A DNA stretch of 64,000 nucleotides from Lanius collurio (taxonomy: Eukaryota > Chordata > Aves > Passeriformes > Laniidae). Position 1 is the stretch's first letter. Each line of letters opens with the position of its first letter. The position numbers and the translations under genes were made by a program. Below the pieces are notes generated by a model. That model had not been told where the DNA came from. It ran no database searches and saw nothing but the letters and a program-made list of their open reading frames with translations. Shown here piece by piece: positions 1-12,300 of the stretch. The stretch covers positions 1,720,134 through 1,784,133 of the forward strand of contig JACBWW010000029.1 in assembly GCA_020086605.1 (NCBI GenBank), written 5' to 3'.

Positions 1-200
1 AACCCAGGGATGGATAGAGAAATCAGGAAAAGGAAAGGAAACACAGAGAATCCAACGATCTGCGAGACTCCAATTCACTCTCAGGGGTGCAGAGAGGGCC
101 CCTGTGCCCCGTACAGCCCCGAGAATCATACAGAGCTGCCATATAGAGATCTCTCTATGTATATATTTATAGGTATGTATATATTTATAGTGCACTGCGT
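1..200 (-). other. ABLIM3: ABLIM3 3'UTR, proximal part
   Basis: Sequence directly downstream of the ABLIM3 stop codon on the minus strand. It is AT-rich next to the stop and holds two perfect 17-bp repeats (156-172 and 174-190). I see no minus-strand AATAAA, so the polyadenylation site lies beyond the left edge. Confidence 0.7.
156..190. repeat. Two-copy 17-bp AT-rich direct repeat in ABLIM3 3'UTR
   Basis: The unit TATGTATATATTTATAG is present twice without mismatch, separated by one G, 11 bp beyond the ABLIM3 stop codon. Confidence 0.85.
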
Positions 201-314
201 TTAAAACAGCCGGGCCTGCTTCTTCAGCTCGTTCCTCTTCCACAGCGCCAGGCGGTCGAACTCGGCCATGGTCATCCCGAAGATCTGGTAGAATTCCTCC
301 TGGGACAGGTGCCT
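201..314 (-). CDS. ABLIM3: ABLIM3 coding exon 23 (last): villin headpiece core and stop
   Basis: Acceptor CTCAG at 315-319, then 37 codons from [10 protein letters not shown] to KKQARLF and TAA at 201-203. It encodes the headpiece core (residues 648-684), including the conserved [14 protein letters not shown] helix that contacts F-actin in this family. Phase 0 at entry. Confidence 0.97.
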   Translation of the reverse strand, partial: RHLSQEEFYQIFGMTMAEFDRLALWKRNELKKQARLF

Positions 315-3300
315 CTGAGGAGAGATGGGAGGCTGGGCCAGAGCTGGGCACCTTCCAGGGCCAAGCAGGGGGTCTGGGGGCATCCCCTGCCCGCTGGGAC
401 AGTGGGGTGACACAACCCCCAGCACTGCTCCCTCGGGAACGGGGGAGGACCTGCCTCCCTCCTGCCCCTGCCAAGGGCACAGGGGACAGCTCTGCCCAGC
501 CAGGGGAGCAGCAGGAGCTCTGTGACAGTGCCCTGACACTCCTGTGCTGCTGGGCACACGTGGAGATGCTCCTCACACGGCCACGAGCCCCACAAGCTGC
601 CTGCCAGGGACACCCTGCGGGATCAGGTCCCTCTGTGCCCTGAGGAGATTGTCCCCAGTGGAAAAGGCTCTTCTCACCTCTAACCGAGTCCTGTCCACAT
701 CTTTGGGCAGCTGGTTCCTCCCCCTTGTCTTCACCAGGAGCAGCTCATAGGGGTAAATCTGTGTGGGGACAGGGAGACCATGGGGCAGCCACGAGACACC
801 TGGGGCACACTTGGAAACGAGGGCACAGTCTCCTGCTGTATTTAACAGGGTTTGGGGGGCACAGCTGACTCCAGGTGGGACAAAGAGAGGTGGGAATTGC
901 TCTCAGGGTGACTCTGATCCACCCTGAATCTCCGTGGTGGCTCTGGAATAACCTGCTCACTCTGTGACACCAGAATGACCCAGGCACGAGCATGAGCAGG
1001 AAAGCACCAGCACAACCCCCCTGCTCTGTTCCTCACCCGGGGGACAATCCTGCTCAGCCAGGACCTGGCAGGAGGGGAGGGACTCTGACCCCCACAGTCC
1101 TGGGAAGAGGAGGATGTCAGGTGAAGGATGCAAGGGGATGAGTGCAGGGCCCTGCAGGCAGAGGGCAAAGCCTCCCCCTGAGGAGCCTGAGGACACAAGG
1201 ACGCACCCCTGGGACTCCCACCTTTGGCTGGAGGCCGCTCCTTGCAGCAGAAAGGTCTTACCTTGTACTCTGGGGAGAGAGAGAAGCGAGACATGAGCCA
1301 CACTGTCCCCTCTGCTGTCACCACCCTCCCCCAGAGGCTGTGGAGACCCCGCCCAGATCCCCCCCATTCTCCCTCCAGCCTCCCTTTCCAGAGCTGCCTG
1401 CGGGAGGTTGGCAGCCCCACAGCATCGCCCCCGGGATGCCTGCAGGGTCCCCACCCCCCTTTACCTCGCATGCCCCAGTTGACGGCATTGGTGCTGTCGT
1501 AGTGGAAAAGCTCCGCGCTGGGAGGCTGCGGGAGGGATGGAGAGAGGGGGGAGTGAGGGGGAGGCTCCTCCAGACACCGAGTGGCACCTCCCGGGTCCCC
1601 AGGGGAGGACAACAAGGTCCCCACCCACCAGCAGGGAAGCCGAGACACGAGGAGAAGTGACAAGCCCAGGTCTCAGGGAGGCAGGAGCAGAACCCCTGAT
1701 CCCAAGCAATCCCGAGCCCAGGATATGAGGCAAAGCTCTTCTGCTGGAAAGCAACACCAGCATCGCTCTGAAAATTCCCCTGTGGGAGTTTCAGGGCAGG
1801 CACTGCCTGAACAGGGCACTTGGGACCCCAATAAGGGTCATTTTGGACTGGCACAACAGCAGGGATGCAGAGAAGGAGGAGGATATCCCAGTCATGGAAA
1901 GGGAGCACTGGGGGCTTGGAGGAGCCTGGGAGAATGAGGAATGCCTGGGAGAATGAGGAATGCCTGGGAGAATGAGGAATCCCAGGGAGAATGAGGAAGG
2001 CCTGGGAGGATGAGGAAGGCCTGGCAGCAGCAGAGGGCACTCACCCTGTGCAGCCCGTTCCTCCTGTAGGCAGGGAGGGACGCCGACTTAGAAATGAGGG
2101 GATCTGCAAAGAAGCCACCAAGGGGCATCAGGGAAGAAGCAGGAGTGAGCCTCACCCCCGGGACAGCCCCCACAGGGCCACTCTCCACCTCTGTGCTCCC
2201 AGCTCCAGTCACCCAGCGCTGTCTCCTTCCAGCTCCAGCTCATTTCCAGCCTGGCTTCCTCCCGTGCTGCTTTTCCTCTCCCCAAAATCCCTTTCCTGTG
2301 GCAGCCCTCCCACCTCACCCTTCAGAGCAACGCATTCTCCTCTCCATTTCCCCGACTCATCCTCTCTGCCCTGGTTCAGCTCTATCCTATCCCAGGCTTT
2401 CAACACCTCCTCCTTCATTTCCCTTCTCCCCTCCCTGGTCCCAGCACCTCCCCCAGGTCGGGCTCTGGCCCCCCGGGCTCGGGGCAGCACCCCAGGGCTC
2501 AGGTCACGCACTCACCGCTGTCGGCCAGGTAGTGGGTTCGGGGAGCTGCAAGGAGAGCAGAGCCGGCTGTCAGGGAGGGCCAAGCACCCCATGCCATGCA
2601 GAACTGGCCATGCCCAGCCCCACAGATCCTTCTTGGGGCTCCCAGGAGCCCTCAGGGCTGAGGGGCTCCCTGAGCGTCCCCAAACAGCTCGGAGGGGGCA
2701 GATGTGCCATGAGGAAGGAGAGCATGGAATGGACAGACCCATCTGTGCTGCCAGGCTCTGAAGTGCCCCCCCAGACCCCCGTGGCCCCAGGGACAGGGCT
2801 GGGTGCCCTGGGGTCTCTGTGACAAGGGCAGTGTGAGCAGGGCAGCCCTGGGGCCACCCAGCAGGTCCGGGGTCACAGCAACCCCAGCATGGCTGCGCTG
2901 CCACATTCCCAAGGGATCCTTCAGCCATTCCATGAGGCACTTCCAGGCTGCCCAGACACCCACCGGGCAATGCCCCGTCCCAGCTGGGGCACAGGGAATG
3001 GATGGAGCCCTCCAGAGAGGAAAAGACCCTCCCAAGCCCTGCTCCATGCCCAGCACCTCTCATCACCCCTTCCCTTGTCCTGATCTTCCCTCTCTACCCC
3101 ATAAAATTCCCGAGGGGCTGTGGCTGTGTGGGGTGGGACAGAGGGACGGACAGGGACAGCCTTACAGCCGTTGAGGGAGCCCTCGTAGCCCGTGGTGTGC
3201 AGGGCCTCTCTGCTGCTGGCTGAGCTGCGAGGGGGTGTCCAGGGGTCTGCGTAGGAGTTGGAGCGAGCCTTCATCTCCTCCCTCAGGATCAGCCTCCCGA

Positions 3301-6300
3301 TGCCACTCTGGATCTGGCAGGAGGGGAAAAGCCACCTTGCACTCTTCCTTTCCCTGCCCAGCCCTCTCTGGCACATCAGGGACGGGCCTGGCATCCCCTG
3401 GCACGGGCCTGGCATCTCCTGAGGGTGAGGTGCTGGGGTGGGGGTGCCTCAGCAGGGGGATGCTCTCCCCCTCCTGCAGAGCCCATGCCAGGGTGGCCAG
3501 AAGGGGACAGATGGCCAAGGGCAGCAGGGATGGTGGTGGCACCTTCTCAGGTGGCCGAGCTGGGCTGAGCCTCCTCCCCAGAGCCAACTGGGGACAGTTT
3601 GGTGCTGTCTCTGTGCCCAGCAGGGCTGGCACTCACCTTGTGCATGCCCCGGTCGTACCCATCCTCCTCGCCACCTGACGAGAACCTCCGGGCCCGGGGA
3701 GCTGCAAGGAGACACGTGAGGGGTCAGGTGGGGACAGAAGTGGGGACAGGCAGGGAGGAGACAGTCCCCAACTGCATGGGGACATTGGATCCCAGAGACT
3801 CGTGTTTTGGGGTCACCTTGGCAGGTATGTCAGCCCAGCCCCACTTTTGTGTCCAGACCCAACTCCGAGCGGGGTTCCCTCCCAGATAACTCGGAGGCAG
3901 GAATGTATTTCCCGTTCTCCCAGCCCCAGGGGCATTTGCTACCTTTGGGTGAGCCTTGGAAGGACCAGTACTCCGACTCGGAGTGGTAGTAGGGGTCTGG
4001 GGAGTAGGCAGGGCTGTACTTGGATGACTGCGCGATGTCCTCGCTGGTTTTGCTTTTCGTGGCTGTGGAGGGGTTGTCTGCAAAAGGAGCAGGCAGAGCC
4101 AGGGTGAGGATCTGCAGGGATCCAAATGAAGGCAAATCCTCTTCCCTCCCCAGCAACTGCCAGGGATTTGTGTCCAGGACAGCACAGAGCAGAGCTGGGA
4201 ATAATCAGCTTTCCAACTGCTGACACCTCCTCGAGACAAGGCCGCTGAGGCAGGCGGTGGGGACAGTGACAAGCAGGGGTTGGCACTGATGTGGCTTGGA
4301 AGGGACCCAAATGGCTGAGAGCCCACAGTGCCACAAGTGCTGGCTCCTGCACCGTGCTCATCCCTGTCCCACCAGTGCCACCCAGCTCCCTGTGCTGTCC
4401 TGTCACCAGGAGGTGAGAGAGGGGATGGAGGAAGGGTCAGACACGGCAGGGACAGGCCTCTCTGGGTTCTGCCAGGGGAAGGTGGCAGCAGGAGGGGGGC
4501 TGAGCAGAGGGGCTCTGGCAGGGCTTGGTCCTCATGGCAGGAACACACAAGAGTGCTCAGGCTGGGGACAGAGCCTCAGCAGCACATGGGGGAACCCAGG
4601 GGGGAGTTCTGCTGCACCAGGAGAGTCGCAGGGGAAGGAGCACCAGGGACAGGAGGTGGCAGAGCCACCCCACCACCTCCAGCAGGCACGGGGGACCCAG
4701 CAGGTACTTACAGCAGCAGGAGCAGCCAGCAGCGGGCGGTGGGAGTGGGGCAGGAGGGAAGGGAGAGCCCGGGGAGAGAGAGGAGACACAGTTACTGCTC
4801 AGGGGGAGCTCCTGTCCCTCCGTGAGCAGAAGCAAGCGGGGACAGTGCAAGCCAGCCCCGCTGAGAGCCACCAAACACCGAGAGCCACCAAACACCGAGA
4901 GCCACCAAACACTCTCCACATCCTGCAACATCCCCCTCTTTCACCCTGGAACAGCCACCCAGGATGGGCTGTGATTTTTCTCCAGGGCTGCATGGGAAAC
5001 TGCCAATTGCCTTTTTCATCCCTTTTCTGAGCTGCTTTGACTCCCTTGCCCCCTCTGCCACCCCACCATCGCCCCCTCCCCCAGCTATCCCTGGTGTCGC
5101 TGCCAGCCTTTGCCCCATCCCTCGCAACAAGGACGTGGTTCAAAGCCACCTCTGTCCCCCAGGGACCCCCCTCTGCTGCCCAGAGGGGAAGCAGGAGCAT
5201 CCCACCAAAGCCCAGCACCCAAACCTTGACGCCTGCCCCCCCTCCCACCCAGCCCCTGAACACGCCCGTCCCCTCCCGGGGGTGACAGGGGACAGGGACA
5301 CAGCAGCCAGACCGTACCGTGGCGCTTGTAGATGGGGGGCTTCCTGTAGATGTTACTCTCGCCAGCAGCTGGTGGGAGAAGAGAGAGAGAAAGGGAAGAA
5401 AGAAGGGAGAAGGGGAGGTCAGTGTGGGCGTGCCGGGAGCGCACAGGACACGGCTCCTGCAGGAGCCACGACCCCCACGCCACATTTCCATCACACAACC
5501 GCCTCCGTGCCCGCGAGTGCCCCGGGAGGGCTCCGGGCCGGCGGCACGGGCACAGGAGCACGGCCCCGGCTGCCCACGGTGACAGGACATGCAGTGAGCA
5601 CCCAGCGACAGCATGCACCGGGGCGGCGGGCACAGCCTGCCAGCCGGCAGCGAGGCACCCGCGGCGGGTTCTCGGGGTGCCAGCACCTGCAAGAACCGCC
5701 TGCGAGCTACCTGGGGCGAGCCAACATCAGCCAAAGCCTCTTTCCGCAGCAGAGGGAGAAAAGAGCGAGTCGGGAGGGAAAGCGAGCCGGAGCCTGGAGC
5801 AGGCGGAGCAGGGAGGGGGCCATCCATAAACCAGCGAGCGGCAGGGCAGGGCAGGGCAGGGCAGGGCAGGGCAGGGCAGGGCAGGGCAGGGCAGGGCAGC
5901 GGGGCCGGACCCTGGCAGGGATGGGAGGGGAGCTGGGGGAGCCTCTGGGTGTCCTCACGGTGCTGTCCCAGGGCATCAGAGATGCGTCGGGGAGGGTGCC
6001 CCGCTTTTGGGGCAGGGGGAGATGCCAACAGCTGAGTGGACGGTGCGGGGTTCTGACCCCGCTGAGGGGTGATGGGCAGCTCTGCCTGCTTCCCAACCCG
6101 CTCTCCCTTGCTGCCCGCTCCATCCCCGTCCCGTGGGCTCTGCGTGGCCGGGAGTGGGTGGTGGCCCTTACCTGGTGGCCCCCTGCAATCCCTGCAGAAG
6201 GGGAGCAGGCATCTGGCAAGCCCAGAAGACTCTGGGGGGAGGGAGCGGCGGGCCCTAGGGGGAGTATAAAATAGTCATCTGTAGCGGATGGGTGTGGAAA

Positions 6301-9300
6301 CGCCTCTGGCACACACGCTCCGGCTGGTGATCCTGGGGGGAAGGCGGGGAGGGGACAGGCTCTCACCAGGGGACTCATCTTCGTGTGGGGAGTGGAGGGA
6401 GGGCAGGGAGGAGGAAGAAGAGGGATGTTGCAAGGATCAAGCAGACTCCGGGCGGCTCTGGGACCTCCGGGTAGTGACGGGGGAGGGGGTGGGAGAAGAA
6501 GGAGGGTTCAAGCCGTAGGTCCTGTTTATGGATGGCCTCTACCAGGGGTAGATCCTGCTGCCAGCTGGCTCTAGGCAGGCGGCGGAGCTACGCATGCGAC
6601 ACAGCGGGGACGGCACATGCGGGCATGCCACGGACACGGCGCTCCCCCGGCAGCGGGGTGCTCCGGAGCCTACCTGGGATGTGGAAATGCTTGGGCGCTT
6701 GGTATGAGGTTGGAGTGGAGGACCTCACATCTAACTGGCTATAGTAGGGGGAGCTGCGCCCGCTCTCGGTGCCTACGCGGGGCCGAGCAGAAGCAGCCGT
6801 GAGTGACCGAGAGAGAGAACAAGAGGCAGAAGGAAATGGGTGTTAAATGCAGCGGTGTTAGAACAGCAGGGGCGGCCCGTGTCAGGGGGGTGTGTGATGG
6901 GGACGTGCGGTCCGGGAGTGGCAGTGATGGAGCGGGGGAGATTTCCCGCATCTCCGGAGGCGGGCGGGATGCAGAGCAAACCCCAGTGCCCCGGCCCGGC
7001 GCTGCCCCAGCGCTGCCAGGAAAGCCGAGCGAGCTGCGGAGGCTGGCGGTGAGGAGCCCTTGAGGGGCGGCGGGACGCGCAGTGACCTCAGAGTGTCCCA
7101 GTCCTTCCTGCACAGCTCCAGAGGACAGGAGAGCACACTCTGCTCCCTGCCATGCTCCGCCGTGTGCGTGTGCAAGGACCTGCCTGGGCACAAGCGCTGC
7201 CTGCACAGCCCTCCTAGAGCCACCAATGCAGCTGAGGGGTCTTCACCAGAGCTGGAGGTCACCTGCCTGCCACCTCCATCCTCCACGAGCCTCAGCTCAT
7301 GCCTGAGCTGCAAATTCCTCTTGGCTTCTCCTTGCTGCTTGCAAGAGTTTGGAGAACCAGAGGCTGTGCAGAGCTGGGCACTGCTCCCACCATGGGCCAC
7401 CCCAAGCCTTCTTTTCAGAGGAGAAACCACAGAAATCCCAGGGACATTTTTGTGATCCTCGCTCCACTTGGTGCTGTGAGCTCAGCTCAGCCTGGGGTTG
7501 CAGCCGAAGTCCTCACCTGAGCGATAGAAATGGTGGGGGGACCTGGGGATGGTGGGGGACATGCCCTGGCGGCTGTAGGTGGGGGAGTCGATGTAGCCGG
7601 GGCTGGAGGCTCGTCTCTGCCGTGTGTCAAAGCTCTCGTAGATGTCCTGGGGGTGGGGAAGGTGTGGAGAGACTGGGGTTAGACTGGGGCAGGAAGGGTC
7701 CCACGGACGGGGGTCTCATGCCTGGGGCAGCCAGGCTGTGCTCTGTGTGTGACACTCTGTGTCCTCTGAGGCTGGAGGGGTCCCCAGCCTGCTCTGCCTC
7801 CCCCCTGCCAAGGCCCAGGCAGCAAAGCCCAGGGTTTGGGACCAGGTGGCATGTCCAGCCAGCGGATTTTTGCCTGGAGATTGTCCCTTTCCCTGTGCTT
7901 GTTCCCAGTTATGGGCGTCTCCCTCCACGGGGCAGAAGCTGCGCCCTGGGGCCATTCTGGGAGGGAGGACTTGCACCCTGCTGTCTTTGGGGCCTGAAGG
8001 ACAGGATCCTCCTGGATAGTGTCCTCCCTGTCACCCCACCCCCTGGGGCAGCCACAGCCCAGGGGGATGATCAGCAGCCCCTGGGCACAAGGACATCCTG
8101 TGGCAGCAGCAGGTGACAGACCCCCAGTGCCCACAGGGGCATTACCTGTGAGTACGGGGAGAGGGTCCCCAGGGACTGGAGGCAGCAGGAGGCAAAGTGA
8201 GGAGAAAGAGAGAGAGAGAGAGAGAGACAGCACATGGTTAAGAGGAGCAGTGACAGACTGGGGTCCCACAGCAGCTCGTTTTCCCCAAGTCACTGGGCAG
8301 TGAGCTGGGGCTGGACTGGGGCAGGACGCTGGGCCAGCAGAGGAGCTGGCAGGGGCAATCAGCAGCTGCCACCCTCAGAGACCTCTGTGGAGGGGTGAGG
8401 GCACAGAGGGCCATGGTCACGCTCCTGGGTGGGCTGCAGGACACCAGGCTTGTGACAAAACCTTGGGGTGGGGATGTAAGAGATGCTACTGCCAAGTGCT
8501 CTTGCAGGACCATCTCTGTGAGCTGCTCAGAACTTTTTCTTCCATGGGCTCCCTGAACTCACCCAGCAGCCCCAGCTGGGCAGGCAGGACTGTCCTGTGC
8601 TGTGTGTTGCCTGAGCATCCCCTCATTACACTTCCAGAAACACACTGCCCAAGCCCCTTCCCAACAGGGCAGCCCTGCCCTAGAGCTGCCCCAGAGCTGC
8701 CCCAGAGGTGATGGGTGAATTCCCTGTCCCTCACTGCTCTCACACAGCGCTGTCTGTCCCTGCACATGTCCCCAGGTCGCTGGTTTCTTTCCGACCCTAC
8801 AGCAGCAGCATCACCTCACCTCCATCCCAGACCCTCCCAAGCCTCTGGGAGAGGTCCTGCCCCATCCCTGCCTCCCTGCACTATTCCCACTGGGATGAGC
8901 AAACCCCCACTCAGTTCTCCCCCAGACTGGGGCCTGTTCCTGCACATCCCAGCACGGGGTTTCTGGACACTCAGTACCTCCCCATAGCTATATCTCTCCA
9001 GCGTCTCATCCGACGTGTATCTGTGATAGGGCTCGTAGGAAATGAGGTCAGGGCGCTGCACTTCATAGATGGCTTTAATCTTGGGAAGAGCTGCCAGGTC
9101 TTTGTAATTAAGGATCTCATTATCCACTTTAGCCTAGGGAGAGGGAGAGACGGAGACAGAGAGGCGGAAAGGAAGAGGAGGAGAGAAGGGAAGAGAAGCT
9201 GGAGTGTGCAGTGTGGAGCCAGCACAGGGCAGACAGAGCCCTCTGTCACCCCAGCAGCAGGGACAGGTAAGAGGAGAGGCCTGAGAGGCAGCAGTGGGGA

Positions 9301-12300
9301 GGGCAGAGGAGCTGGGAGGGCAGGACTGTGCCCCTCTGAGCACTCCTGAGCTGTGCCACAGCACTGGTGGCACAGCGTGCTGCTGGGACAAGGGGGCTTG
9401 TCTGTGCTGTCCCCAAATTCTGGGCTTGTCCCACTGAAGAGCAGCACGAGAAGCTGCTGTTCCCATCCCTGGGGCCCTGGGCGAGGGGCAGGGCTGGACT
9501 TACGCAGATGACACGGTTTGGGGAGCCGATGCTGGAGCCAGGAGGGGAGATGGAGGTTTCCGACGTCCTTCTGTGCTGTGGAGGCAGAGAGGTGAGGGCA
9601 GGTGAGAGCATGGCAAGGAGGGACCCCTGAGCAGGCAAAGTGCTGGTTTGGGGGCTAAATTTCACTTTCACAGCCTCAGCCATGGCTGCCCATCATCCTC
9701 TGGGCAGCCACTCCAGGTCTGGGCCGTTCACTCCCAGCAGGGACTCGGGGACAATGTCACCTGGGACATGCCACCTCTCGGGATGCCCCTCACCCTGCTG
9801 CCTACCTTCAGCTTCTTCTCTGCTCTGGCTGCCTGCTTGCAGATGGGGTGCCACACTTCAGAGCCTGCAAGGCAGCAAAGGGACAGTGTTTCAGCCCCAC
9901 ACACGGTCACCCCCCTGCCAGGGCTCAGCCGGGTCCCCCTGCCATGTCCCCGCCACCTCCAGCAGTGCCACAGGAATGTGCAGGGCAGTGGGGACTGTGT
10001 GTCCATGATGAGGAATGGAACAGATCCAGAGCACTCAGGGCAGTGGTGAAACCTCAGCTGAGTGGATTTTGGGTGACCCAACCAGCTCCTGCTGGTTAAA
10101 GTGGGGTGACTCTGAGCTTGGGGCAGCACCTCCATCCTTTGGGCTGGAATGAGCAGAAATTGGGCTGTGCCCAGGTGTGCAGGGAGACCAAAAATTCCCA
10201 GCTCAGTGACAGGGAAGATTTCATGGAGATAAATGATTTTTGCAGGGCTCAGGAAGAGCACAGGGCCTGGGGAGCAGTGGAGAGGGGGGATCTCTGGCAC
10301 TGCTGCACAGAGAGACCCTTCCAAGTGCCACAAGGACCCAAACCCCCCACTCCCCCCAGCAGGACCCCCCCAGAGCCACGCTGGTCACAGCCCTACCTGT
10401 CAGGTACATCTCCTCTCCCTCTGTGAACATCTGGTGGCAGCGCACACATCTGGCACAGGTGGGGTGGTAGTGCTTCCCTCCTGCCTGCACAGAGGAGCAG
10501 AGAGCAGCCCCTGAGCACGGCAGGACACGGTGACCTGTCCCTGAGTGACCCTGCCAGCCCTCACTGCTGCAGACAGTGAAAAAACTGTCTGGGGTGGCCT
10601 TGGAGATCTCCACATCCCATGGAGAAAACCAGAGACAGCTTCATCCCTGTTTTCAACCTGCTGGGCTATGAGTCAGACCAGGAACCTTCAGCTCTCCTTC
10701 AAGTGTTCAACAGGGAGGGGGAATCTCTCCTTGGTGGGCTGTGACTGGAACAGGCTGGAGACCCACATGGCCCCTGCACCACGGCCCACAGCAGAGCCAT
10801 GGCACCTCTGATTTTGGGATGTAGCTGCAGCCTAGGGCTGGCAGAGGTGTGGGAGCCCTTCCCTCCTGCTCAGCCCTGTGAAGGGGAGGTCTCAGGAGTG
10901 ACAGAGCACAATTCCAGCATTGCTGCCTCTCTGTGCCATCTAAAAATCACACCAGGCTTCCTCCTCTGTGCCTCCTGAGCCTTTAAATTACCCTCAGACT
11001 GGATTTTCTGCCTTATTTTTTTTCCTTGCCAGCACTGGGGTAGAACAGAAAACACGAGAGGACACATCCCTTCCAGGAGATGGGAAGGACCAGCCCTGAT
11101 GGACCTCTCTGTCCTTCCCCCAAACCATCCCTCACTGCCCTCAGCAGCCCCACCACTGCCCACACGTGTCCCACAGCCCCCTGCATCCATGGGGAATCCC
11201 TGGGGAATCCCTGCATCCCTCCAGGGCTCTGCCAGAGCAGCTCCTCCTGTCCAGCGAAGGGGACCCCCTGCTCCAGGTTCTGCCCTGCCAAGGGGGGTTC
11301 CACGGGCACTGCTGCCCACAGGGAGGGTGCTGCAGCCCCTCAGCCAGGCTCGGCAGCGGGCACCAGTGCGGGATGCGTTTCCAAGGCAACAGGAGGCTGC
11401 CGGCACAGGGATGTGCTCAGAGGAGGGCTGGGGTGAGCGTGCTGGGGACAGCAGAGCCGGGCATGGCTTAGGGCTGATGTCCCCACACTTCCAGACGTGT
11501 CCCAGCACCCCCAGCCCACTGTGACTCTGGGGGTTTCCCCAGCTCTGCTATCCAAGGTCTGGTGGTGTTTCCCCCTCGCCCACCCTCTGGAGAAGGTGGT
11601 GACGCTGTGACGGAGCTGCTGCCCCCGGGGATGGAGGGTGGCACCTCCCACAGCTCCCCAGGGCACGTCCCTGTCACAGAGCCCCGGGACTCACCTCCAG
11701 CACACGGCCACTGATGTAGCGGTCACAGGTCTCGCACTTGATGCCGAACTGGGCGTGGTAGTCGGACTCGCAGTACGGGATGCCATCCCTTGGGAGAGAG
11801 GGAGAGGACGGCGTGAGCGGCAGGTGAGCCCCTCGCCACACCCCCAGCCGCGGGGACAGCCCGGCAGGGCGGTGGCACTCACTTGCTGATGTACTCGCCG
11901 GTGAGGATGATGCCGCACGTTTGGCACTTGAAGCAGCTGACGTGCCACTGCTTCTCCAGGGCCAGCAGGGACTGGCCCTGCTTGATCTCCTCCTTGCAGC
12001 CGGCGCAGTCTGGGGGGACAGGAGGGAATGTGGGACACGGCAGCAGGGACACCCCCAGCTGCTGGGCCACCCCGAGGCACCCCGGCTGTGTGACCTGGCA
12101 CTGCCCTCACACCCTGCTGGGATGATGTGCTTACAAACACCCTGCTCCTGAGGCAGCCTCGTGGGGATCATTTCATTATGGAAATCTGTCACCTCTGCTT
12201 GTCCCCAGCACAAGAACCAGGAGGAAAACTGGGACCTCTGAGGTACTGCTAGCACAGAGTGGGGTCCCCTCGGGGTGACGAATTTGAGCCAGGACCAGTT

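Noticed and set aside
4705..4800. Donor-like GTAAGTACC on the minus strand in ABLIM3 intron 14
   Set aside because: The only segment I could build ends in phase 0 and cannot join exon 15, which needs phase 1. The upstream sequence is a plain pyrimidine tract.
4799..6274. Overlapping 409- and 436-codon frames on opposite strands
   Set aside because: They span a real ABLIM3 exon and a (GCAGG)n repeat in other frames; repeat-driven lack of stops explains them.
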